A stretch of DNA of 64,000 nucleotides, taken from positions 526,001-590,000 of the forward strand of contig NC_011761.1 in the NCBI RefSeq assembly GCF_000021485.1, in the 5' to 3' direction. Of the stretch, positions 18,297 to 26,619 are shown piece by piece. The stretch's first letter is position 1. Each line of letters starts with the position of its first letter. The DNA is from Acidithiobacillus ferrooxidans ATCC 23270. GTDB taxonomy: Bacteria > Pseudomonadota > Gammaproteobacteria > Acidithiobacillales > Acidithiobacillaceae. The translations under genes and the position numbers were made by a program. The notes below the pieces were generated by a model, which did not search any database, was not told the origin of the DNA, and worked only from the letters and a program-made list of their open reading frames with translations.

Positions 18297-18824
18297 AGCG
18301 ACCTGGTCTTCGGGTAGATCGGATATATACGCAGCGCGCAACAGGTGCACCACGCCATCCTGCTCCTGGGCCACTCCCACCCGGCCCAATTCATCCAAAA
18401 TGGCTCGTGGACGCATGTCGGCCTTGACTCGGCGCGCCAGCTCCTCAAAGCTCGGCACCGCCACACTGCGCAGCGGTAACGATCGGGGCTGCCCGGAAGG
18501 GTCTGCATAATCCGCCATCGACACCCAGGCGGCCACCACCTGCGCCGCCAGATTGGCCCCGTGCCGCAACATCGGCCGCTCGCCGTGCTCCTCCAGCAGA
18601 AGCCGCAGCCGCCTGACTTCCTTACGGTGGATCCCGGTCAGCAGACTGACCCGACTGTCCGTCAGCGGTCGCCCGGCGGCCTTCCCGTAATGTCGTCTCG
18701 CTTCCGCTACGTATACCATTTTGAGCGCATCCGTCAGCGCCCCATAGGTCCAGCCCTGTCCGATCAGATATCGGACCAGGGGGCGCAGAATCGCCAATAC
18801 CGCCGTCTTCAATGCTTCGTTCAT
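17982..18824 (-). CDS. DUF6502-like protein with HTH-type N-terminus, copy 2
   Basis: Paralogue (280 residues) of the copy 1 protein with the same helix-turn-helix-like region (TDSRVSLLTGIHRKEVRRL) and acidic tail. The ATG at 18824 matches the copy 1 start; an in-frame start at 18866 would fall near the promoter. Divergence is patchy: near-identical in the C-terminal third and around residues 55-100, but clearly different at about residues 107-118 and 148-180. Two AGTGG-N9-CCACT inverted repeats lie immediately upstream, consistent with autoregulation. It is divergent from the glycosyltransferase operon. Confidence 0.75.
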   Translation of the reverse strand: MNEALKTAVLAILRPLVRYLIGQGWTYGALTDALKMVYVAEARRHYGKAAGRPLTDSRVSLLTGIHRKEVRRLRLLLEEHGERPMLRHGANLAAQVVAAWVSMADYADPSGQPRSLPLRSVAVPSFEELARRVKADMRPRAILDELGRVGVAQEQDGVVHLLRAAYISDLPEDQVAFLGENVGDHLRSAVHNLEGGEPFLERALYFDALPAAVLEEARPELYRMGEHLLREAHQRLNTAESPEGPQRRLRLGVYYYEEDAAAESTEEPAEEPAAEDEPHA

Positions 18825-18861
18825 GGCTTGCCGAGTTCGCCTCAATACAGTATTCACGTTC

Positions 18862-18892
18862 AGCATAGCATGTAGTGGTATATATTCCCACT
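18862..18892 (-). promoter_or_regulatory. operator 1 and putative promoter of DUF6502 copy 2
   Basis: AGTGGTATATATTCCCACT at 18874-18892 is a 19-bp inverted repeat with perfect 5-bp arms. On the minus strand it is followed by TATGCT (18867-18862), a likely -10, so the operator lies over the spacer and -35 region. It is the first of three sites sharing AGTGG-N9-CCACT. Confidence 0.6.
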
Positions 18893-18910
18893 CATGCGTA
18901 GATTGTTTGA

Positions 18911-18929
18911 CGTGGTAGAAAATCCCACT
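18911..18929. promoter_or_regulatory. operator 2 between DUF6502 copy 2 and the glycan operon
   Basis: CGTGGTAGAAAATCCCACT has the same spacing and AT-rich centre as operator 1 with one mismatch in the outer position. It is placed 37 bp (about 3.5 helical turns) from operator 1. The remaining intergenic sequence to 19103 has one GC-rich hairpin (19023-19042) without a T tract and no gene. Confidence 0.55.
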
Positions 18930-19103
18930 ATATTGATCATACGGCAGCGGAATGCCGATGTCGACCAGCCACCGGAAAGGAAGACGTCACGTATCAGACA
19001 CCTCTATACAGGAATTCGATGGCCGGGCGGTGCGTTGCCCGGGAGCGGTCTGTAACCAGGGTCGGAGAACGGCGCGAGTGTCCGGCTTGAGCCTGGGTGA
19101 TTG

Positions 19104-19132
19104 TTGACAGTGGGAAAAATTACCACTAATCT
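19104..19132 (+). promoter_or_regulatory. glycan operon promoter with operator 3 in its spacer
   Basis: TTGACA (19104-19109) is followed after 17 bases by TAATCT (19127-19132). The third inverted repeat, AGTGGGAAAAATTACCACT (19109-19127), fills the spacer exactly. A bound protein would compete directly with RNA polymerase, so repression is the expected outcome. Confidence 0.6.
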
Positions 19133-19192
19133 TGTTTCAAGTGTCGCGATCGGTAGCATTTCCCAACCATGGAGAGAGGCAAGGAGGGTGTT

Positions 19193-19531
19193 ATGACAAC
19201 CACTTATGAACAACAACGAGTTCTACACGACGAATCTTCCCTTATGCTAGGGGCCTGGCAGTTTTCACCCGAGATGAAGCAGGTGAGGGATGTCGACGCT
19301 ACTGTCGGCACTATTTGCGGCCATCACAGCCCGCACGCGGTGCGCATCTTTCTTGACGGCGCCTGGACGACGTTCTGTATGGATTGCTGGCGCAGGAATC
19401 GCCGTTCCTACCGCCGTCCGGACGGCTTGTTGGCGCAGACCGAATCTTCCGCTGAACAAGTCTCACCAACGGCGATTCGGAAAACCTTCAGCAAGCCTTT
19501 TCTCCAATCGCTCCGTTCAGGAGGGCGGTGA
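19193..19531 (+). CDS. small Cys/His-containing protein leading the glycan operon
   Basis: A 112-residue protein I do not recognise. It holds a possible metal-binding set: ICGHHSPH at about 41-48 and FCMDCW at about 63-68, a spacing like a small zinc ribbon. It has no signal peptide and no membrane segment. AGGAGG precedes the ATG at 19193 by about 6 bases; an earlier ATG at 19169 lacks such a site. The stop overlaps the next gene's start region (GTGATG), so it belongs to the operon. A regulatory or accessory role is conjecture. Confidence 0.65.
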   Translation: MTTTYEQQRVLHDESSLMLGAWQFSPEMKQVRDVDATVGTICGHHSPHAVRIFLDGAWTTFCMDCWRRNRRSYRRPDGLLAQTESSAEQVSPTAIRKTFSKPFLQSLRSGGR

Positions 19532-20949
19532 TGAAACCCCTCATACAGCCGGGAATGGAGCGATACCGCCGCCTGCCCGGTGCGCAGGCGGCGGGTCCCA
19601 TGCCCACTAGCCAACGCTACGCGGACCGGGAAAGCCGGCAGAACCTGATGTTTGCCGGTGATTCCCCTTCCTCCCCCGGGACTTTCGCAGCAACGGGGCA
19701 GCCGATAACCCCGGGCGCCTTGCACCAGTGGTCCGCCGCAAAGCATGAGCGGTCGGCGCGACGAGTACTCCTCTATTCTCATGACACCTTCGGACTTGGC
19801 CATTTACGGCGGAATCTGGCCATTGTCGAGCATCTCATGCAGCGTAAACCGCCTTTTTCCGGGATGCTGCTGACCGGTTCCCCCATGGCCGGTTCCTGGC
19901 CGATGCCGATCGGCCTGGAGGTACGAGCCATCCCTCCCGTCATCAAGGTTGGTGCCGAGGAATATGCGGCCAGGGATCTTTCCTCCAGCTTCGAGATGGT
20001 CAAGGCACAACGCGAGGCGGCGATTCTGGACGCCATTGCCTCCTACCGGCCCGACTTCTTCCTGGTCGATCATGCCCCGGCGGGAATGAAAGGGGAGCTT
20101 TTGTCGGCACTGCGGTTCATCCGCGAGGAGATGCCGGCGACTCGCACCGTGTTGGGGTTGAGAGATGTCATCGACAGCCCTGAGACCGTGCGCCAGGTTT
20201 GGCAGGCACAAGGCATCTACGAGTTGCTGGAAAGGGAATATGACCAGATCCTGGTTTACGGCAGTCGCCACCTGTTCGACGTGGTGAGTGCCTATAAGCT
20301 TTCACCGAAGGTGGCGGCCAAAGTGCGCTACTGCGGTTATGTCGCCCGCACGGGCCTGCACGGTGTTCCGGACGTGCTGATGGCACCGTCGGGTTTGCCG
20401 GTGGTTCTCGTTACCGTCGGCGGCGGCGGCGATGGGTATGCCTTGATTGATGCCTATCTTGAGGCCTTGCGTCGGATTCCACAGAACACGGTACACAGCA
20501 TCGTCGTTCCCGGGCCGCTCATGCCGCCGGACCAGTATCAGACGCTGGCCGGGATTGCTGCTCAGCGCCAGGACATCCAGATTATCCCCTATACCACCGA
20601 ACTCGTGGGCTTGCTGCACATTGCCGATCTGGTGGTGGCGATGGGAGGGTACAACACCACCGCCGAGATCCTCGCCGCCAGGAAGTCGGCCATCCTGGTG
20701 CCACGCTCGACCCCGCGCATGGAGCAATGGCTTCGCGCAACGACGTTGAGCCAGCTCGGGCTCGTGTGGATGATCCAGCCCGAGGAAGACCTGGTCGACC
20801 GACTGGTGGAGCTGGTGCCGGCCGCCGTTGCCGGCGACCGTCCGCCTGGAAAGCCATGGGATACCGTGGACCTGGGGGGCGTTCATCGTGTTGCCGAGGT
20901 ACTGGAAGAGATGCTCCATCCCGGCGCGAGCACGGAGGTATCCCTATGA
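19531..20949 (+). CDS. glycosyltransferase, MurG-like (COG4671 type)
   Basis: A 472-residue GT-B fold protein. After a 70-residue poorly conserved N-terminus comes RRVLLYSHDTFGLGHLRRNL, the hallmark of the MurG/GT28-like predicted glycosyltransferases. The C-terminal half carries VVAMGGYNTTAEILAARKS, the nucleotide-sugar binding region of this fold. Donor and acceptor are unknown. The start is ATG 19531, or the adjacent GTG 19528, behind AGGAGGG. The stop overlaps the next start (ATGA). Confidence 0.82.
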   Translation: MKPLIQPGMERYRRLPGAQAAGPMPTSQRYADRESRQNLMFAGDSPSSPGTFAATGQPITPGALHQWSAAKHERSARRVLLYSHDTFGLGHLRRNLAIVEHLMQRKPPFSGMLLTGSPMAGSWPMPIGLEVRAIPPVIKVGAEEYAARDLSSSFEMVKAQREAAILDAIASYRPDFFLVDHAPAGMKGELLSALRFIREEMPATRTVLGLRDVIDSPETVRQVWQAQGIYELLEREYDQILVYGSRHLFDVVSAYKLSPKVAAKVRYCGYVARTGLHGVPDVLMAPSGLPVVLVTVGGGGDGYALIDAYLEALRRIPQNTVHSIVVPGPLMPPDQYQTLAGIAAQRQDIQIIPYTTELVGLLHIADLVVAMGGYNTTAEILAARKSAILVPRSTPRMEQWLRATTLSQLGLVWMIQPEEDLVDRLVELVPAAVAGDRPPGKPWDTVDLGGVHRVAEVLEEMLHPGASTEVSL

Positions 20950-22208
20950 CGGCGACAACCCCGACGGTAGGCTACGTACTGAAGCGTTATCCGCGCCTTT
21001 CGGAAACTTTCATTCTCAACGAAATGCGCGCACTGGAGCGTCTGGGTACCCCCCTGCACATCTTTTCGCTTCTGCGGCCCGAGGACGCCCCGCGGCATCC
21101 CACGGTTTCGGAGGTCCGGGCGACCGTGACGTATCTTCCCCTTACTTGGCCCCGGATCATATTTGCGGTTGCCAGGGGCCATGCCGTCGTGGCGGCCCGG
21201 GCACCGCTGCGCTACCTGCATGCCACCGGGCTCGCATTGTGGTGGTCCATCCGCACCCGTCGGCCACTGAGCGTCGGGAAACAGTTCCTGCGTTCCGGTT
21301 ATGTAGCGCATGGTTGTCTGCAAAACAACATTCAACACCTCCATGCCCACTTCGCCAATGCACCCGCCACGGTCGCTCGCCTGGCCGGGGTCATGTGCAA
21401 TATTCCCTACAGCTTCACAACGCACGCCAAGGATCTCTACCTGACCCCCCAGGAGGCCATGCGCCGACGGATCAAGTCGGCGCATTTCGTTCTCACCTGC
21501 ACCCGCTACAATGTCGAATACCTGCGCGGTTTTCTGCCGCGCCAGGACTGGGACAAAATCCATCTCGTCTACCACGGTATCGATCTTGCGGCCTTTCCTC
21601 AGGGTGAGTCTTTTGCGGATTTTCCGCTGGGGGAAAATGCCGATCTGCCCTTGATCCTTTCAGTGGGTCGCCTCGTCCCCAAAAAAGGGATGCGGGACTT
21701 GGTTACCGCTTGCCACCTGCTGCACAGCCGAGGGATTGCCTTTCGTTGTGTCATCATCGGTGAAGGCCCGTTGCGCCAGGAACTGGAGAGCCACGTCGCC
21801 GAGCTGGGCCTGACGGCTATGGTAACCCTGCCGGGTGCCATGGCTCACGACCGCCTCCTGGCATTTTACGGACAAGCAACCGTTTTCGCTCTCGCCCCCC
21901 ATGTAACGGAAGACGGAGACCGGGACGGCATCCCCAACGTTCTTGCGGAAGCCATGGCGGCTGGCACGCCCGTGGTCTCAACCGCGGTTTCGGGTATCCC
22001 CGAATTGATCGAAGACGGCCGTACCGGGCTGCTGGTGCCGCCGCGGGACCCGGTGGTGTTGGCCGACACCTTGGAACGGGTGCTTGTCGACGCGCCGCTA
22101 CGGCGCCGCCTCGCGGCGGCGAGCCGGGGCAAGATAGAGGAGCGCTTCGAATGCTGGGAGACCGCCAAGGCCCTGCGCGCCCTATTCGTGCAGAGTGTGC
22201 AGCCATGA
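20946..22208 (+). CDS. glycosyltransferase family 4 (colanic-acid type)
   Basis: A 420-residue retaining GT-B glycosyltransferase. The N-terminus YVLKRYPRLSETFILNEMRA is characteristic of the WcaL/colanic-acid-like subgroup. The C-terminal domain has VGRLVPKKGMRDLV and the EGDRDGIPNVLAEAMAAGTP motif, with the conserved Glu residues that contact the nucleotide sugar. It probably adds one sugar to a lipid-linked or growing glycan on the cytoplasmic face. Coupled on both sides by ATGA overlaps. Confidence 0.87.
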   Translation: MTATTPTVGYVLKRYPRLSETFILNEMRALERLGTPLHIFSLLRPEDAPRHPTVSEVRATVTYLPLTWPRIIFAVARGHAVVAARAPLRYLHATGLALWWSIRTRRPLSVGKQFLRSGYVAHGCLQNNIQHLHAHFANAPATVARLAGVMCNIPYSFTTHAKDLYLTPQEAMRRRIKSAHFVLTCTRYNVEYLRGFLPRQDWDKIHLVYHGIDLAAFPQGESFADFPLGENADLPLILSVGRLVPKKGMRDLVTACHLLHSRGIAFRCVIIGEGPLRQELESHVAELGLTAMVTLPGAMAHDRLLAFYGQATVFALAPHVTEDGDRDGIPNVLAEAMAAGTPVVSTAVSGIPELIEDGRTGLLVPPRDPVVLADTLERVLVDAPLRRRLAAASRGKIEERFECWETAKALRALFVQSVQP

Positions 22209-23449
22209 ATATCGTATACCTGTGCGCGGATCGCGGTATCCCCGTCCTCGGGGACAAGGGGGCGTCGGTGCATGTTCGGGAATTTACCACCGCGCTCGCA
22301 CGCGCCGGGCACGAGGTCACGCTACTCTGCGCCACGCAGGGAAAGGGGAATCCTTACCCACCGGCGCGGCTGATCGAGTTGCCGCCCGACGCCGATCCCA
22401 CAGAGATCCGTAGCGAGGGGGAACGGCTGGGAATCGGGCAGGGGGAATATGACCAGACTATGCGCCGGGAGGTGGACAAGCTGATCTGCGACCGCCGGCT
22501 CGCGGTTCGCGCCCTGGATGCCTTGGACGCGGCAGGTGTGCGGCCGGACGCGCTCTATGAGCGTTATGCGCTCTTCCATCGCTCCGGCGGTGACCTCGCC
22601 AGCGCCCTGAGGGTGCCTTACGTGCTGGAAGTCAATGCGCCTCTGGTCTACGAACAGGAGCGTTTCCGGGGATTACGGTTGAAGGCCATGGCGGAGGAGG
22701 CGGAAGTCACGGCCTTCCAGCGGGCCGACCATATCGTGGCCGTGTCGGAGGCCGTTCGTGAGCACGTGCTGTCCCGGCAGGTGCCGGTGAATCACGTGAC
22801 GGTGTTACCCAACGGGGTGGATATCAGCCGTTTCCATCCGCAAGTGGATGGACAGGGGATTCGCACACGCCTCGGGCTCGATGGACGACCGGTCATCGGC
22901 TTCGTGGGCAGCCTGAAGCCCTGGCATGGCCTGGATTTCCTGCTCGACGCCTTTATGCTGGTCAGCCGACAGTCGCCGGAGGCAGTGCTGTTGGTAGTGG
23001 GTGAAGGTCCCGGCAGTGCCGCCCTCCAGTCCCGTGCGATGGAAAATGGTTTCGCCGGCAAGGTCATCATGACCGGGCGTGTACCCCATGAAGATATCCC
23101 CGGCTACCTCGCTGCCATGGACCTTACGGTAGCTCCCTACCTCCCCCAGAACGGGTTCTATTTCTCGCCCCTCAAAGTGGTGGAATCGCTGGCGGTCGGA
23201 CGGCCCGTGGTGGCGCCTCGAATCGGCCAGTTACCCAGCCTGATCGAGGATGGCGTAACCGGTTTGCTCTTCCCGCCGGGGGATCTTGCGGCCTGTGTCG
23301 GCTGCATCCTCACCATGCTGAACGGGCCGTCGCAGCGGCGGGCCATGGGCTACCGTGCCGGCGAGGCGGCAGAAGGGATCCTCGGCTGGGGCAGAACCGC
23401 CCGGCAGGTGACGGATATCATTGCCGCCCTGCGATCCGGGCCGATATGA
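22205..23449 (+). CDS. glycosyltransferase family 4
   Basis: A 414-residue GT4 enzyme. The N-terminal Rossmann domain has the acceptor-side GDKGASVHVREF motif; the donor side has SLKPWHGLDFLLDAF and APYLPQNGFYFSPLKVVESL. That last stretch is a variant of the usual EGFGLPxxE motif. It differs from the preceding GT4, so the two likely make distinct linkages. ATGA overlaps at both ends place it inside the same polycistronic unit. Confidence 0.87.
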   Translation: MNIVYLCADRGIPVLGDKGASVHVREFTTALARAGHEVTLLCATQGKGNPYPPARLIELPPDADPTEIRSEGERLGIGQGEYDQTMRREVDKLICDRRLAVRALDALDAAGVRPDALYERYALFHRSGGDLASALRVPYVLEVNAPLVYEQERFRGLRLKAMAEEAEVTAFQRADHIVAVSEAVREHVLSRQVPVNHVTVLPNGVDISRFHPQVDGQGIRTRLGLDGRPVIGFVGSLKPWHGLDFLLDAFMLVSRQSPEAVLLVVGEGPGSAALQSRAMENGFAGKVIMTGRVPHEDIPGYLAAMDLTVAPYLPQNGFYFSPLKVVESLAVGRPVVAPRIGQLPSLIEDGVTGLLFPPGDLAACVGCILTMLNGPSQRRAMGYRAGEAAEGILGWGRTARQVTDIIAALRSGPI

Positions 23450-25278
23450 TGAACGCGGCCATGGACCAGCGGCAATCCTCCTTCTCCCTTTGGGATCTGC
23501 GTCGGTTTCTGCGCCCGCACTGGGCGGCGCTGTCCGGTGCTGCTCTGGCCATGACGGCGCGGGCCATGGTGTTGCTGGTCATTCCCTGGCCCTTGAAATT
23601 CGTCATCGACAGCGTGATTTCCCAGAAACCTCTGCCTGTCTGGCTTGCCGGTTTCCTGCCGGATCCCCTCAGCCATCGCGTGGCGCTGCTGGATGTCCTG
23701 GGGATTGTCATGCTCCTGTTCGCCGTGGCCGACTCTGCGCTGGCCTACGCCGGGGGCCGCCTGCTGTTGCGTGTGGGACAACGCGCTGTTTTCGACATCC
23801 GACGCAGCCTCTTCGCCCATCTGCAGCGACTTTCGCTGGCTTTTCATCGACGTCAGAAGAGCGGGGACCTCATGGCCCGGCTCGGCGGCGATATTCAGAC
23901 CCTTCAGGACTTTGTCGTGTCGGTGGGAACGGGGCTCTTTGCCCACCTGCTCACCATCATCGGCATGGCCGGGATCATGCTCGCCATTGACTGGCGCTAC
24001 GCCCTGGTCGTGATAGCATCCGTCCCCTTGCTGCTGGCGATCACCCAGCGTCACACGCGGCGCCTCAAGCAGGCGTTCCGCCTGGCGCGGCGGAAAGAAG
24101 GCGAATTGTGGAGCATGGCGCAGGAAAGCATCGCCGGCATCCCGGTCGTCCAGGCGTATGGCCGGGAATCCTTTGAGGAAAACCGTTTTCGTGAACGCGC
24201 CGAACGGAGCCTGGATGCGGCACTGGAAGCCAACGAACTGCAAATGCGTTTTACCCCCCTGGTGGGCGGCCTGGTGGCCGCGGCCGTGGGGATAGCTGTC
24301 TGGTACGGCGCCTCCCAGGTGTTGGCCGGACGCATCACGACGGGCGAATTGCTGGTTTTTCTCGCCTATCTGCGCGGCATGGCGGCGCCTCTGCGTCAGT
24401 TCGCCAAGATGGCCGGAACCGTCAGTAAGGCGACGGTAGCAGCCGAACGCCTCGGGGATATCTTCGCCGAAGAACCCGATATCCGGGATGCCCCGAACGC
24501 CGTGCCTCTGCCATCCTGTACCGGTGCGCTGGAATTTCGCTCCGTTTCCTTTGGTTACCAGACCGGTGAACCGGTGCTGAAGGAGATCTCCTTCGGTGTG
24601 GATTCCGGCCGGACGGTGGCCCTGGTGGGCACTACGGGCGCCGGCAAAAGCACGCTGGTGAGCCTCATTCCCCGCTTCCACGATCCCGTGGAAGGGCGGG
24701 TACTGCTGGATGGACGAGATCTACGCGATCTGAAAGTCGCCTCTGTCCGCGACCAAATAGCCCTGGTTCTGCAGGAACCGCTCCTCTTTCACGGCACCAT
24801 CTGGGAGAACATCGCCTATGGTCGCGCTGGTGCGGGGCGCGAAGAAGCCATTGCCGCAGCGCTGGCGGTTGGCCTCCATGACCTCATCGGAGGCCTGCGC
24901 GATGGCTACGATACCATGGTCGGAGAGCGGGGGGCATCGCTGTCCGGCGGGCAGCGGCAATGTGTCTCCATTGCCCGGGCCATGTTGCGGGACGCGCCTA
25001 TCGTCATCCTCGACGAGCCTACCAGCGGGCTGGATACCTTCTCCGAGCGTCGCGTGCTGGAAGCATTGAATCGCCTCACCACTGGCCGTACCACCCTGGT
25101 CATCGCCCACCGTCTGGCGACTATCGCCGCCGCCGACCGAATACTGGTTCTCGAACACGGCCGCATCATTCAGGACGGCACCCATGAGCAGCTTCTCGCG
25201 CAAGGGGGCCAATATGCCCGACTCTGGCAGCAGGGTTACTACCAATCATCCATGAGCATCACGCAGGAGGCAGTATGA
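23446..25278 (+). CDS. ABC exporter, MsbA-like (fused membrane and ATPase domains)
   Basis: A 610-residue half-transporter. An N-terminal six-helix membrane domain (about 25-320) is followed by an ATPase domain with Walker A GTTGAGKST at about 395-403, signature LSGGQRQ at about 499-505, and Walker B IVILDEP at about 519-525. Homodimers of this class flip lipids or lipid-linked glycans across the inner membrane. Being embedded among glycosyltransferase genes, it probably exports the locus product. The start may be ATG 23446 or 23449. Confidence 0.88.
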   Translation: MMNAAMDQRQSSFSLWDLRRFLRPHWAALSGAALAMTARAMVLLVIPWPLKFVIDSVISQKPLPVWLAGFLPDPLSHRVALLDVLGIVMLLFAVADSALAYAGGRLLLRVGQRAVFDIRRSLFAHLQRLSLAFHRRQKSGDLMARLGGDIQTLQDFVVSVGTGLFAHLLTIIGMAGIMLAIDWRYALVVIASVPLLLAITQRHTRRLKQAFRLARRKEGELWSMAQESIAGIPVVQAYGRESFEENRFRERAERSLDAALEANELQMRFTPLVGGLVAAAVGIAVWYGASQVLAGRITTGELLVFLAYLRGMAAPLRQFAKMAGTVSKATVAAERLGDIFAEEPDIRDAPNAVPLPSCTGALEFRSVSFGYQTGEPVLKEISFGVDSGRTVALVGTTGAGKSTLVSLIPRFHDPVEGRVLLDGRDLRDLKVASVRDQIALVLQEPLLFHGTIWENIAYGRAGAGREEAIAAALAVGLHDLIGGLRDGYDTMVGERGASLSGGQRQCVSIARAMLRDAPIVILDEPTSGLDTFSERRVLEALNRLTTGRTTLVIAHRLATIAAADRILVLEHGRIIQDGTHEQLLAQGGQYARLWQQGYYQSSMSITQEAV

Positions 25279-26579
25279 AGCACATCGTAGTCATTGGTGT
25301 CGGGTATGTAGGGTTGACGACTGCGGCCTTCCTGGCCGAGTTAGGGCACCACGTCACAGGAGTGGACATGGACGAAGGGAAGATCGTCCTGCTGCGTCAG
25401 GGCCGGATTCCCTTCATTGAACCAGAGCTTCCCGAACTGGTGGAGCGGAACGTCCGGGCCGGTCGCCTCAATTTCACCACCTCTTGCCAGAAAGCCATGC
25501 CGCATGCAGATATGGCCTTCATCTGCGTCGGCACGCCACCGACTCCCAGCGGACATGCCGACATGAGTCAGGTGGAAGAAGCCGCCCGGCAGGTTGCCCT
25601 CGCGGCGACGCAGCCCCTTATCGTCGTCCTCAAGAGCACCACCCCTCCCGGCGGAAATGCTGAGCGCGTGGCCGCCATCCTGGCAAGCCATCTGTCGCCG
25701 GGAATGGATGCCCCGCTGGTCGTCAACCCCGAATTTCTCCGCGAAGGATCGGCGGTATATGACACCTTCCACCCGGATCGTGCCGTGATCGGTGCCTGGG
25801 ACAGCGCGGCTGCAGAAGAAGTGGCGGCGTTGTATGCCCCCCTGCGCTGCCCCGTTCTCCTGACGGACCCGGCCAGCGCCCAACTCACCAAATATGCCTC
25901 CAACGCCTTCCTGGCCACCAAGATCTCTTTCATCAACGAGATATCCCGTATTGCCGAGCGGGTAGGGGCCAATATCCATGCCATTGCCCAAGGCATGGGG
26001 TTCGACGAGCGCATTGGCGCCGAATTCCTGGAGTCCGGCCTTGGCTACGGGGGCTCCTGCTTCCCCAAGGACGTCCTGGCCCTGTCCGCCATTGCGGAAC
26101 AGCAGGGGTATTATTCGCAATTTCTGCATGCGGTCACGGACATCAATGCCGGCCAGTGCAGTCTCGCCGTCGAGAAACTCGGTGACGCACTGGGGGGGTT
26201 CCACGGCAAGGCGGTATGCGTTCTCGGGCTGGCTTTCAAACCACAGACCGACGACGTGCGCGAGTCACCCGCCTTATCCGTGATTTCCATGCTTTGCCGG
26301 CAGGGCGCTGTTGTCCAGGCCTATGACCCGGCCGCCATGTCTACCGCGCAAAAAGTGCTGCCACCCCATGCTGCCCTGGAATATTGCGCCGATGCCTATG
26401 CTGCGGCGCTGGGTTGTCATGCCGTCCTGATCGCCACCAACTGGCCGGAATTTCGCAGCCTCGACTGGTCGCACATCCATTCTTCGATGGCGGGTAAGGC
26501 GGTCATGGACGGTCGTGGTTTGCTTTCACCGGATGAGATGCGCGGCATGGGGTTCGAATATCTGGCCTTCGCCAACTAG
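25275..26579 (+). CDS. ugd: UDP-glucose 6-dehydrogenase
   Basis: Oxidises UDP-glucose to UDP-glucuronate with two NAD+. The 434-residue chain has the NAD-binding GVGYVGLTT at 8-16, the substrate-loop Lys in LTKYASNAFLATKISFINE, and the catalytic Cys at 262 in GYGGSCFPKD. The C-terminal domain includes LGLAFKPQTDDVRESP. It supplies UDP-glucuronate, and through the epimerase at 15415 UDP-galacturonate, to the neighbouring glycosyltransferases. Coupled to the ABC exporter by ATGA. Confidence 0.95.
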   Translation: MKHIVVIGVGYVGLTTAAFLAELGHHVTGVDMDEGKIVLLRQGRIPFIEPELPELVERNVRAGRLNFTTSCQKAMPHADMAFICVGTPPTPSGHADMSQVEEAARQVALAATQPLIVVLKSTTPPGGNAERVAAILASHLSPGMDAPLVVNPEFLREGSAVYDTFHPDRAVIGAWDSAAAEEVAALYAPLRCPVLLTDPASAQLTKYASNAFLATKISFINEISRIAERVGANIHAIAQGMGFDERIGAEFLESGLGYGGSCFPKDVLALSAIAEQQGYYSQFLHAVTDINAGQCSLAVEKLGDALGGFHGKAVCVLGLAFKPQTDDVRESPALSVISMLCRQGAVVQAYDPAAMSTAQKVLPPHAALEYCADAYAAALGCHAVLIATNWPEFRSLDWSHIHSSMAGKAVMDGRGLLSPDEMRGMGFEYLAFAN

Positions 26580-26619
26580 GCACATACCGGCGTTATCATA
26601 CACAGGAGAGGCTCAGCCC

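Noticed and set aside
19023-19042. GC-rich hairpin CCGGGC-N8-GCCCGG upstream of the glycan operon
   Set aside because: There is no T tract on either strand and no gene end nearby, so I do not call it a terminator.
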